Source of the DNA: Taenia hydatigena
Lineage: Eukaryota > Platyhelminthes > Cestoda > Cyclophyllidea > Taeniidae
NCBI GenBank assembly: GCA_036345935.2
Contig: JADWOT020000006.1
Coordinates: forward strand, 2,977,493 to 3,041,492
Length of the DNA: 64,000 nucleotides
Reading direction: 5' to 3'
The position numbers were made by a program, and so were the translations under genes. The notes under the pieces are model-generated. The model searched no databases, was not told the DNA's origin, and saw only the letters and a program-made list of their open reading frames with translations. This document shows positions 49,780 to 60,980 of this stretch, in pieces (position 1 is the stretch's first letter; each line of letters starts with the position of its first letter).

Positions 49780-52700
49780 GATGGCAAACCTACTCCTAAA
49801 TCAATTTTGTGATGTTTTGATGACGAGGTAGCAATATATGTTCTCAATGCTGAGGATCTTGCACTAAAAATGCCAAATACCACAGCTGGCAGTCGAGGAT
49901 GTCAAAGATTTACGTTCTCGGTGAAGTGACCTTTTGACGTGATTGAACACATTGCCGGTGGTTAAGCGATTCCACGAGGCTGGTTATCTGTTGGGTTGCC
50001 TTTCAAATATCAAATACTGCATTCACAAAGTGGTATTTGATGGCTCAGGTTTCAAGTAACCTATTTGACCTTTCGTTTTGTGGGAAGGTGACATGACTTT
50101 TGGACTCACGTCATCTCATCATGCATGTATCATCCGCAACTCCTTTTTTTTTCACGCCTCCATTCATGAAATGCATGTAACTTCAGGTCGTTGGCATCGA
50201 AAGCGCCTGATGCCAGTGTGGTTACAAGACTAAGCCGGTTGGTTATTTTCATCAGCTGGTGAAATGATTTGGTGTCGTCATTGCTTCTACTGCTGTCGGT
50301 AGCAACTTCACTTCCCTTCTTTGGTTCTTTTTTTCTTTGGTAAAATTAACTGACTTGTGAACACGTACTAAGATGACTTCGAGAGAAATGTGTGATACCA
50401 AGACTTTTGACACTTTTTGGTCAACAGCGACAAGTCATTGAGCGTGCACACAGCACGATTGTTATTTCTAACCTTCCAGTTTACTAATTGGTCGTCTAGA
50501 CGGTAATGTTCGCTTTCGAAATGGATTAGTGATAATTCCTTGAAATAGTCGGACATTCTTGGGTATCTGGGGCAACTGCTACTTTGGACCAATTGTACAG
50601 TTAGGCCATTGTTAGCGCGACCTCTACCATACTTTATGGAGAGATCTTTTAATTTAACAGTGCCACTTAGAGCGCTTGACTGGTTGGTTCTCAATGGACC
50701 GGGATTGCAGTGATTTTGTGTATTGCTAACCTATTGGAGGAGAAAATTGGTCTAATCCTTCTCCAAAGCCAATCTTGAGCCTAAAATTTTTAACAAGAAA
50801 TGAATTTTTACGATGAACTACTCAATTAATGCGTTGGAATGTTGTAGAAATTTCCTTTTTTTTAGGAAAATTCAACAAGTCGGATGTTAGAAGGAGGTAA
50901 GAGGCTGCATTTGAACACATCTGATTTCCCATCTCGGAGTTTTTTGCTTTCAGACAAGCCCATCCAATAAAAGGATGCTTTTTGGTGCATTTAAGGGCCA
51001 CCTAAATGTTAACTTATTCAAGGATTAGCATAATACTCCTCGCCCAATCCAAAGACTTTCAACGAGGAGGAGGTGAATGGTGGGAGTTGCATGCTCAGTA
51101 CGATTAATACGAAGAGAGGGAGGAGGAGAAGGAGGAGGAAGAGGAGGAGGAAAAAGTGCAATTTTCTTCCTACATAGCGATTCCAGATTGTCTCGATAAT
51201 ATATTTTCTGAAAAAAATAATTCATAGGGGTTGGTTTTTACAAAAATAATTGCTTTTTTTCTATCGTTGATCACTGGCTTAGTTCCAAGAAGGCTATTTT
51301 TAGACTTCTCTTGGGGTTCTGACAAATGTCTGTCCCTTAGGTGGTCGATTTTTTAAAATTAATTTAATACATCATTACATGGAATTACTCGGAATGCGTT
51401 TTGAAGTGAGGAGGGAGGAGCCTCCTCCACATTAATTAAAAGGAAACGGGTGTTAAAAAAGGGAAAGTGAGGATCTATATGGAATATTTAACAATTCCTT
51501 AAAAAACTGCCACGATTTCACAACTGGGAATAAAATGATGGGATCCTTGGCCTAACAAATTGCCCACCAGAAACCGCTCTCGTTATAAGACATAGAGACA
51601 AGAATAAGCACATCTACACCTTTTTATTTTAGAAATGCTTTATTTAATTTATAAACTTTTGACCTCCCACGCAGTAAAAATTTTTTTGCCTCATTATGGC
51701 TTCAGGGGTGCCTTGGCTATCACGGTGGTGGCAACAGTAACCGAACCTTTATTCCACAGACTTCTCACCAACTCAAACTGTTGTAGGAGGAAGATGTCAA
51801 CTGAAGCGTACCATGGAGCAAATAAGCCGACCTCTGATTTTGGCAAATCACGAATTTTAATTGTTATGTATTATCTACGGTGAAGCGAGATTAAGTTTCA
51901 ACGAATCGCAAGCGACCTCAAAGAGAGGCTTCCTATTGGTTCCCAGACAACAGTATTTACATCATCGCTGGAGGGTACGATACCCCCCCTTCTAATGTTG
52001 ATTATTTTGACCACTGTCACCACAAAAGCACACGACATACGTATCATGCTTGTTGCAAGGCGTCAGCCAGTTTTGGTACCATTTCTAACACGACTTTTGC
52101 TCCATATTAGTTCGCCTTTTAGCCCTAAGATGTGATTTCCTCGTGTTATTTCCAGTCCAGTTAGTGGTCACCCGTGGTGTACACCAGACCTCGTTACTGT
52201 AGCGGCAGTGCAATGACCCGGGGGGAGGTGGAGCGCTCGAAGGCTGCGTGGACTCCTACGGCATGACCTTCCAGCCACGCCTATATCTATCCAGGCTTAA
52301 GCGCGGCCCTGTAGCGCTTCAGTGGTTTAATGGCCTTAACTGGTGGAAGTCTTCGTTCAACCCAATTGCGGTTTCCCTTTTCGGCTGTGTTACCGTTCTA
52401 GTGCTATATAAAGAGAAAAGTCGCCCAACCAATGACCGTACAATGAGATGTGCAAGGAGGCCGGGGTTATCTCGTCTGTAGTTACTTGATTTAAAGACAA
52501 AATAATAGGAATGGCTATTTACCCTACAAAATTTGGTCTATACCGGCATTGACTATTGAACGGACTCTCCAAAGAGGGGATTTCCCGCCTGTTAACGTAC
52601 TCACCGATGCCTGCTTAGTCTGGTATTGAGATCAAATGTTAGAGCCTCCCTTCACCAATCAAATCCAAGCTGCGTTAACCAATTTTGGGGTGGGATTACT

Positions 52701-55645
52701 AGCCACAAACCTACTGCGAATACGAAATTTAAATGCGACATCATTTTTCAAACCTCTCGCAAGGAAACCCTCAGTTAGTGCATCGCAATCCCCAACAAAA
52801 GCCTTGGTATATCGAAAAGGTGATAAAAGCGAGAAACAGTGATCTAAACGGCATCTTTTTAGGGCTTTGATGACGTAATTTGGAGTGGGTTTATACAAAA
52901 AAATCACGCAATTGTCCCAATGGAAGAGACGAAAGGCACGAGGCGGTCGAGGGGGCAAAAAACACCAACTCCAGGGGTGTGTTACATGGGGTTTTCACAC
53001 TCCACCTATTGTTGTCCAAACAGTTGGAGGCTTGATAAGGTGATCTACTGTTGTTATTGTTGGTAGCTTTGACTCTTCCGCCACACCTCGTAGAGGGGAC
53101 GTGGGAATTGTATTAACCCCGAAGGAAAAGGAAGGGGGCGAGAGGGGTGGGAGGGGAAACAGAACATAGCCCCGAGGTTATCAGATAAGTCACATCGCCT
53201 AGGCCACATCGCGGTGGTATAAGCATCCTTCTGTGCGCTCACAGTAAGGCTACTTCCAGACTGGCATAGCCTTTGTGGCCTTCAGAGAGCAGTGAGTTTA
53301 TACGAGGCCAAAAGCGGTGACTTGTTAGACTATTCCCTTCTCTCCTTGTTATAAGGCGCCTTGATTAACTGTAGATAATCGAGATTTTAGTATCTCACTT
53401 TCGTAAAACATTGATTTTTTAATGTATTTATTTTCTGGCCTGGTATAGGAGGCCAGAAATGGCCACGTTAATAGGGCGATGCAGCTCAAGTTGTCACACG
53501 CCACCGACAGGATTGACACATACATTGACATTACATTAATAGCAAGTTTTTCACACAAAACCAAGAATAGATTACAAAGAGGGAGGAGAATCGTTTAAGC
53601 ATGATGAATAAATTAATAACTTTCGCAAAAACATAAAAGAACATATTCCCTGGGTTGATAGGCAGTACGAAATTTGAAATGCATCCTTTGCAAGAAAGTT
53701 AGCCCTTTTGGGAGTAATGATTTGCGAGAGAGGCGTTTAAAGGCACACATTTCATGCTGAGGCGGTGGGTAAACCGGTGTGAGTTTTGATTGGACAAAAA
53801 ATGAGGTCATATTATTGCACCCTTCGCGGTGGATCGATAAACCGATAGTGGGCAATCGATAAGAGCCGTGTGGTATGGCACCTCGTCCTTAATCAAATCG
53901 ACACCTTGTCCACCATCTATCAATGACCACTCGGTTAACTATTTTGTTAATGAATTTGCTAGATTACTGGCAATTTCTTCCAACCAATCAAATAACTGGA
54001 AATGGCAACTGTCGGAAAATGGCGGGACAATAGAAACTAAGGTAAAAAAGACTCTCAATTACTTGGTACAAATGCGACTGGTGTTTTTTTGCACAAAAAG
54101 TAAGCTTGTAATGGATGTCGTGATTGTTTTGTGCTCTGTGGGCTTTGCCGCTTCGGCAGGACAAAAAAGAAGGCGACACGGACCACTGCTGGTGATGCTA
54201 TGGGTCCATTAAAGTTTTGCACGAATCAAAATCTTGCTAACTGCGATAATGATAAATGAACCAATGACATTGTTAGGTTTAGAAGGCAGGCACACGCCGC
54301 CCCTTTGCGTGACAGTCTTCACACATCAGATGTTCATGTCGCAGTGACGGTATGAGCCAGTTCTAAAACCAACTGCACTACATCCCTCCAACTCTCATTT
54401 AGGTAGATTGATAATCCAAAATAGGTACCTTTATTCACTCCAAATCAAGTCTCGATGTTCAGAACGACATTTTAAACGCCACCTGGATCTTGTCACTCCT
54501 CTCCACTTAGGCTCGTAATGTGATGCAAACAATATTCTGTGAACTTGGGCAATTAGAAATACTTCAGTTGCTGAGACGGAGTAGCTTCGTGAGAAGGGAT
54601 TTCGGCTTGGTAGTTAAATCTCAATCTACGGGTGAGCTTAGCCTAATTTCACCTCAAAAGGTATTATCCAATTACGCCTTTTCTAGGAACGGCCGAAGAC
54701 CTGAATGGGATTGAAGCATAAGCTTCACGCGGAGGGTCAGATGCCTGCAAAAGGTGATCTCCAAGCGAGCTATCGCAGTTGATGCGCTTCTCACCAACTT
54801 TGCCGACTCACCTCCCAATGATGGACCTATTGAGAGCCAGATTAATAAATTCATGAGTGTGTGTGTGCGTAAGGTAAGGTTTAACAGGATAATTCACTTT
54901 CCCGGAAATGCGCGTGCCACGCGGATTGCGCCAACCAACAACCACCGCAACGTCTGAGTCCGCTGAGTCAGTAGCCTCCGAACGGACCAATCGCATGACA
55001 CTTCACCAGAGAGTGGATTCAAAGACGCGGGACGAGGCAATTGGTTGGGCGGGCAGGCCCACTGGAGAAAGGGGATTTGCGCGGAACAGCTGACAAAACT
55101 CCCCATCTGGCTTACTCATCCCAGCGTGGGCACAGGAGCCACAGATAAATGACAGACGGCGCTCCGGAGCACCTGAATGCTAGATAGGTGGCACAGGCAT
55201 GACCATGGACGGAACCACATCGCGACCGCCCCGGCAATTCACCGGATGAAGGCTTCACCGGAATCAACATTCTACAGACCTAATATGACTAGAGTGGAGA
55301 CTTCTAACAAAGCATCAACAAAACCGAGAAATGTTGAGTCTTCCCCGAGTGGAAGGACAGGACAGAGACTAGGGACGACACCAGGCTGGTCGTTAGGACG
55401 CTGAAGAGAGCCGCAGCGAAACTCCCGCACCCTAGCATTCGTCATATGTTCAAGGTGGAGCAGGAGCGCCACGCGCCCACCTAAACCTGGTACCCACTGC
55501 GAACACGGATTCGAGACCGGCTACTGATATGTCCCGAGTAAGATAGTGACAAAACCAACGGGGAGGAACCAAAGTCAGTATTAAACACAGTAAAGAATCC
55601 AGCGTTCAATACATAAATATCCAATACAGGCCCGCTTTTATTTTT

Positions 55646-56451
55646 TTATTGCGGTTTATCCTCAGAGTAGGGCTCCGTAATCACGGGCTCGTCCTTTGCG
55701 GTGAGTATGGAAACAAAGTCCGGGAGGGGTTTTCTGGGGCCAGTGTTTCCGGAGCTGTCGTGGTTCAGCATAATCTTTACCCGAATACCAAGGATACCCT
55801 GGGGAAGGCGCACATGACGAACAGCGCGATCGATGTAGTAGTTAACCGGGTCACCGGAGTGAATCATCAGCCCGTCAGAAAACTTCATAGATTTTGCACG
55901 CTGACCCTTTATTTTTCCGGAAACAACGACTTCAGCACCACGCGCACCCGATTCCATAATGAATCTCAACACACTGTAGCACGCCCTATTCAAAATAGTA
56001 GACGCAAACATAGAATTCCCTACTTTCTCACAGGGAGACCGCCTGTAAGCTTGTATCGAAGAGACTCAGCTTGGGTTGTAGCACTCAAACTGCGAGCCAT
56101 CATCTTTTCGACGAACAACTCAATAGTCTTCGGCGCACGAGTCCGCTGCTGGATGAGAGAGGTAAGTTCTCTGATCCTGCGCGACTGCTCTCCTAGAACA
56201 GCTTGGGTCTTAGTCGCCGAAATGATGATTTCCGTGCGACGCTCATTTGAGCGAACCTTGACACCGCTATATCCATCCTCAGCCAGTTCACGACGAAGAA
56301 ACTCATCCAATTCTGCTTTGAATACTCCAGCGGACACAAACTACAGTCAGCAAGACGTGCTTACACAAACGATTAAGGAACCAAGCCATGAAAAAGTAAA
56401 AACCATGCACGTTACCTTGCGCTTCAGAGACATACGACCCGTGCCAGCCAT
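55646..56451 (-). CDS. RPS3: 40S ribosomal protein S3 (3 exons, 230 aa)
   Basis: Component of the small ribosomal subunit at the mRNA entry site. Exons in transcript order: 56451-56416 ([12 protein letters not shown]), 56340-56024, 55985-55646; 693 nt, in frame. Family landmarks: [20 protein letters not shown] at the N-terminus, [17 protein letters not shown] in the KH domain, [19 protein letters not shown] across the second junction, then [17 protein letters not shown] and [19 protein letters not shown]. Slightly shorter than human RPS3 (243 aa) because the C-tail is reduced. The second intron is only 38 nt (55986-56023). The 273-aa open frame on the opposite strand (55649-56470) is a shadow of this gene. 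Confidence 0.97.
55986..56023 (-). other. 38-nt micro-intron in RPS3
   Basis: Starts GTAGGG and ends TTTTGAATAG. Splicing gives [11 protein letters not shown], which matches the conserved VRRACYGVLRF of the family; reading through gives an immediate stop. Confidence 0.9.
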
Positions 56452-56975
56452 GCTTATGACCGAACTGTAAGGCGCGGGATATAGGGTTCATAAGAACTCA
56501 AACAACTAAATTCAAAAACTATGTTTAAACAACTTACAAAAAATTTTTGCCCACCACATTAAATGCAAGCAAAAATAACTTATAAATTTTGACCTTAACG
56601 TAACTTGGCATTTTCAAGAAGTTAACCACAAAACGTGCTTAAGCAAAAAGAACAAAACCAAAAAATAGTAGCAGTCCTCTCATTAACATTTCACTTAAAA
56701 TGCAAAACAAAATAATAAAAATTGAACGGCAGTGACAAAATTGTTAATTAATTTAGGTAAGTAAAATGGCATTCAAGATCTTTTAATATGCAGATTATGT
56801 GAGGGAACTAATACAAAATCCCCTTGCAGTTTGGTTGCTTTTTCTATCCTACTAAAAAATATTCAATCTATGGTTGATAGATAGTCGTTGAGGATGGCTA
56901 CCATTAACCGTGTGACGCGAAATTGCGCAACCCGTGTCTAATGATTAATTGGATTTTGCCATTTCGTAAAGATCC
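56452..56975. other. RPS3 5' flank
   Basis: AT-rich, without coding sequence. Probably the RPS3 promoter. It ends at the target site of the first solo LTR. Confidence 0.4.
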
Positions 56976-57160
56976 TGTAGTGCTTTGTTTGTTAGAACTG
57001 CCGGTTTCTGTCAAGGTCACAGAGGTGGCCATATTGCCCTAGCTGCGTGGGCTGGCCTCTGGGCCACGCCAGCAACCGTTTCCCCTCTGTCCGGTGAATA
57101 TATATATTCTATCCTGCCACTTTGCCTTCTTTTGCCTTAAGGGAGCCTCAGGACGCTACA
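56976..57160 (+). mobile_element. Solo LTR of a TRIM-like retrotransposon
   Basis: 185 bp beginning TGTAGTGCTTTG and ending GACGCTACA, homologous to the LTRs of the full-length copy at 57497. It is flanked by the exact 5-bp direct repeat GATCC (56971-56975 and 57161-57165), the target-site duplication. This is the product expected from recombination between two LTRs. Confidence 0.9.
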
Positions 57161-57496
57161 GATCCATTTATCATTTGTGCCCTCGATGCTATTTTGATTT
57201 CATAGCACTTTGATCCCATGGATACATAAATTCTTGTTCTAACTTAACTTGATATTGGGAATGTCAGCGTGATTTGTGGGGAGGTGGTTGTAAATAGCGT
57301 TTAGGACTCTTACATAGCACGATCTTTTGACTTATTATGTACTGTTTTCTAAGGATTAAACATGCTTTTGTTCCTGGTAGCTTACGCTCTTTTAGTGGTA
57401 CGAAATTGCTTAATGCTACGAGATGGTTTTATTAGTTCCAAACAACATTCATTCCATTTAACAAAAGTATTTTTTATACCAAAATTTGACTACTAA

Positions 57497-58353
57497 TGTA
57501 ATACTTTGTTTGTTAGAACTGCCGGTTTCTGTCAAGGTCACAGAGGTGGCCATATTGCCCTAGCTGCGTGGGCTGGCCTCTGAGCCATGCCAGCAGCCTT
57601 TTCCCCTTCTGTCCGGTGAATATGTGTATTCTACCCCGCCAGTTTGCCTTCTTTTGCCTTAAGGGAGCCTCGGGACGCTACATTGGTGGCAGCGGAAAGC
57701 GGACCCGACTCTATAGGTGTCTATCCCGATCTCTACCGCCTGCGGCATGCTGCAGCGGTGCGAAGGAAGTGCACGTGCTACGGATGGGCCACGAACGACG
57801 TCCACCTCCGGCATCCACCCCTTCTCCGTGTTCTACAAGAAAGCTATCAACAGCTGAAGCGACACTAGCCATGGACCACCCGGAAAGAGATCGGCGCGCT
57901 AACGCCTCCCCTACGGACATTCTGATGGTCGGTAGGACCACTTATTCTGAAGCTTGTTTCCAAGCCAAACGAAACTCGAAGTGCAATGCACTGTGAAGAG
58001 GGATCACTGACTTTGGTGTCAAGCATCGCCTCAATCGCGTCGAATGTTGGCGACTGGCATGGTTAGCTCGTGAGTGCCTCTTGCAGCACTGAGTATGTTG
58101 TGATGGCTGACGCGGGAGATAACCGAGGGGCGCGTCGGGGACGACGCTCGAAAGAGGAGAGGGGCAATGTAATACTTTGTTTGTTAGAACTGCCGGTTTC
58201 TGTCAAGGTCACAGAGGTGGCCATATTGCCCTAGCTGCGTGGGCTGGCCTCTGAGCCATGCCAGCAGCCTTTTCCCCTTCTGTCCGGTGAATATATGTAT
58301 TCTACCCCGCCAGTTTGCCTTCTTTTGCCTTAAGGGAGCCTCGGGACGCTACA
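57497..58353 (+). mobile_element. Full-length TRIM-like LTR element, young copy (857 bp)
   Basis: Two 186-bp LTRs (57497-57682 and 58168-58353, TGTAATACTTTG...GACGCTACA) that differ at only one base by my reading. Target duplication ACTAA on both sides (57492-57496 and 58354-58358). One nt after the 5' LTR lies TGGTGGCAGCGG (57684-57695), complementary to a tRNA 3' end CCGCTGCCACCA and so a primer-binding site. A polypurine tract AAAGAGGAGAGGGG (58151-58164) abuts the 3' LTR. The 485-bp interior encodes nothing recognisable, so it depends on another element's enzymes. This agrees with the TRIM elements (Ta-TRIM) known in taeniid cestodes, from memory. Confidence 0.92.
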
Positions 58354-59396
58354 ACTAATATAGGGTTTTCTTAAAAATACTGTTTTGGTTTGGCGCATCT
58401 TTTTTTTACATTTTAATCGGTTGGCTTCCCGATATTTATAGTTGTGCCCTTGTCTCATGCGTAATTTCACTAACATTTTTGGGCTTTGAAATTAGAATTT
58501 TCTTGATTTGATTTGCAAATGCCTTGAAGATGTATAGCAGCCCTAATTTTGGCAAATTATACACAATTTTTAATGTTTGATCAATTGCATTTAAATTCTT
58601 TTATATGTAGCGACTTCAATCATTAAAGTTTGTAAGGGCAGATTTTTCAGGAAATTTTTTTACTCATGTAATCTTGCAAACGCTAAATAATGCAAATTGG
58701 ACTATGAATCTTATTATTTGTTAAACAGACAATGTAATTCCATCAATGTTTAATGGGGTTGAACTCTTCAAATATATTTTCTTAATCAAACTATTCAATT
58801 TTCGTTATCTAGCGTAAATAAGGACATCAAATGCAAAGGTAAAAACGTCGTTAGTACAATGCTTCTATAGGATTGATTTTTAGAACAGAATGACGTTTGT
58901 ATTCAAGGCCACCGTCGTGAAGGGTTCCTTTACTTCCCTCTTTTTGCCCTTGCTACTAGAAGTCTAAGTACGCTTTGACATCTTTATTATGAGTAAGAGA
59001 GGGGGTACAAAGGGATCTTGTAGAAGATTTAAGAACGGGGATGTGTCGCGCCCTTGGGAGTAACCACGCTGCTCTGCAACCAGGTTCAAGTCGGCGTCCC
59101 GCCTATGGCCTACAAACACATCTAAAGAACATAAGTAGTACAACTGTAGCTGGAAGGAGGTTTGACATGGAGCATTTTTCAATGTGGTCCAACCAGAGGC
59201 ATTCGCAGGTGCTGATATGTTTGCGTTATTCTCTCCACCATCGTTCATGCACAATTTCATAAAAACCACTTATAAAGGGTAACGAAGACTATGGGCCTTG
59301 ACAGGTTTCAAGTCAAGTTTCATTCAAGTTGTTTTGGGAAAATATTTTTGGTGAATTAATCAACCCAGTGAACGAAACATGCTGAGGCTATTCATT
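58354..59396. other. AT-rich spacer between TRIM insertions
   Basis: No coding sequence supported. Composition is AT-rich until about 58.9 kb, then mixed. Short frames near 59.0-59.3 kb show no family. Confidence 0.45.
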
Positions 59397-59401
59397 CAGA
59401 T

Positions 59402-59590
59402 TGTAGCATCCCGGGGCTCCCTCGAAGGCAAAAGAAGGCAGAACACTAGGGTAGAATATATATATATATTCAACGGACAAAGAAAAATAAGCTGCTCGTA
59501 AGGTCCGAAGGCCAGCCTACGCAGCTGGGGCAAGATGGCCACCTCTGCAACCCTAACCAAAACCGATAGTTCAAACAAACAAATACTACA
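59402..59590 (-). mobile_element. Solo LTR of a TRIM-like element, reverse orientation
   Basis: 189 bp. On the + strand it starts TGTAGCATCCCGG and ends AAATACTACA, the reverse complement of the LTR. Exact target duplication CAGAT at 59397-59401 and 59591-59595. Confidence 0.9.
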
Positions 59591-59630
59591 CAGATAGCTA
59601 ATTATTACGTGAGAACCAAAGTCTACTAAT

Positions 59631-60539
59631 TGTAGTACTTTGTTTGTTGGAACTACTGGATTCGGTCAAGGTCGCTGAGGCGGCCGTATTGCCCTAGCTG
59701 CGAAGGTTGTCCTCCGGGCCATGCCAGCAGCTTATTTCCCTCTGTCCGTTGAATATATATATATATATTCCGCCCTAGTATTCTGCCTTCTTTCGCCTTC
59801 GAGGAAGCCTCGGGACGCTACATTGGTGGCAGCGGAAATCGGATCCGACTCTGTAGGGTATCTATCTCGATCTCTACCGCTTGTGGCATGTTGCAGCGGT
59901 GCGAAGGAAGTGCATGCGCTACGGATGGGCCACGAACGACGCCCACCTCCGGCATTTACCCCATCTCCGTGTTCCACAAGAAAGCTATCAACAACTGAAG
60001 CGACACTAGCCATGAACCACCTGGAAAGTTTCGTTTCGAAGATTACCTTTAATATACTTGCTTAAGGAGATCGGCGTGCTAGCGTCTCCCTACGGACATA
60101 CTGATGGTCGGCAGAGCCACTTATGCTGAACTTTGTTCTTAAGCCAAACAAAAATGGAAGTCCAATGCACTGTCAAGAGGGATCAGTGACGTTGGTGTCA
60201 AACATCGCCTTAATCGCGTGGAATGTCGGTGATTGGCATGGTTAGCTCGTGGGTGCTTGTTGCATCACTGACTACGTTGTGATGGCTGACGTGGGAGGTG
60301 TACAGAGAGGCGCGTCAGGGACGACGCTCGAAAGAGGACAGGAGCAATGTAATACTTGGTTTGTTTGTACTACCGGTTTTCGGTAAAGGTTACAGGGGTG
60401 GCCATCTTGCTTTAGCTGTGTAGGCTGACCGCTCGGCCATGTCAGCGGCTTATTTTCCTCTCCCCGTTGAATGCACGTATGTGTTCTACCCTAGCATTCT
60501 GTTTTATTTTGCCTTCGAGGAAGCTCTGTGATGTTACAT
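59631..60539 (+). mobile_element. Full-length TRIM-like element, older copy (909 bp)
   Basis: 5' LTR 59631-59822, primer-binding site TGGTGGCAGCGG (59824-59835), polypurine AAAGAGGACAGGAG just before the 3' LTR 60348-60539. The two LTRs differ at many positions, and the flanks CTAAT and TTAAG no longer match, so it is older than the copy at 57497 or recombinant. The interior is homologous to that copy, with about 40 extra bp near 60027-60065. Confidence 0.88.
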
Positions 60540-60980
60540 TAAGCAAACTATGCTGGACTGTAGAGTTCATTTGACTAGTCTTGTGTCATAATTGTTATAA
60601 ATATGAGCTTGCATTACAATTCTTCCCATTTAACTCAGGGTAAAACACAGTGATTTGAACAGTGTGTTACCTTATAGCTGCAATATTTTGCTAATATAGC
60701 TTAAGAGTCACTTTTGACTAATGTTTTGCGCTATTTTGGCGAAAGTATGAAGTTGAAGATTCATCTGGTAGAAAAGAAATGTTGTCGCATAAAACCCAGA
60801 AACGTAGTAATTGTAACTTTTATAAAGCTATTGTTAGCTAATTTTATTAATAAACAAAATTTTAGAGTATAACAAGCCTACTTATTTAAAATTCACGCTT
60901 TGTTTTAATCCGTAGAACAATTTGTGATGTTTACTTAAGGTCACTGTGCTCCTTTTTGAACTTGTAAAATATTCGATAAT

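Larger units (their letters stand above)
45301..55645. other. Gene desert, about 10 kb
   Basis: Both strands were read for exons and families and nothing can be supported. Contents: a (TG)n tract at about 47481-47520, two related palindromes (separate entries), and a GC-richer stretch at about 54.9-55.56 kb that differs in composition from its surroundings and may be an unrecognised repeat. Confidence 0.5.

Noticed and set aside
54900..55560. GC-richer segment suspected to be a retroelement fragment
   Set aside because: Composition differs from its surroundings, but no reverse transcriptase, terminal repeat or target duplication could be found.
55649..56470. Open frame of 273 codons on the + strand
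   Set aside because: Exactly antisense to RPS3, whose exons and splice sites are unambiguous. The translation has no recognisable family.
57568..57996. 142-codon frame inside the TRIM element
   Set aside because: Begins in the LTR, is not kept in the second full-length copy and has no protein family; the element is non-coding.
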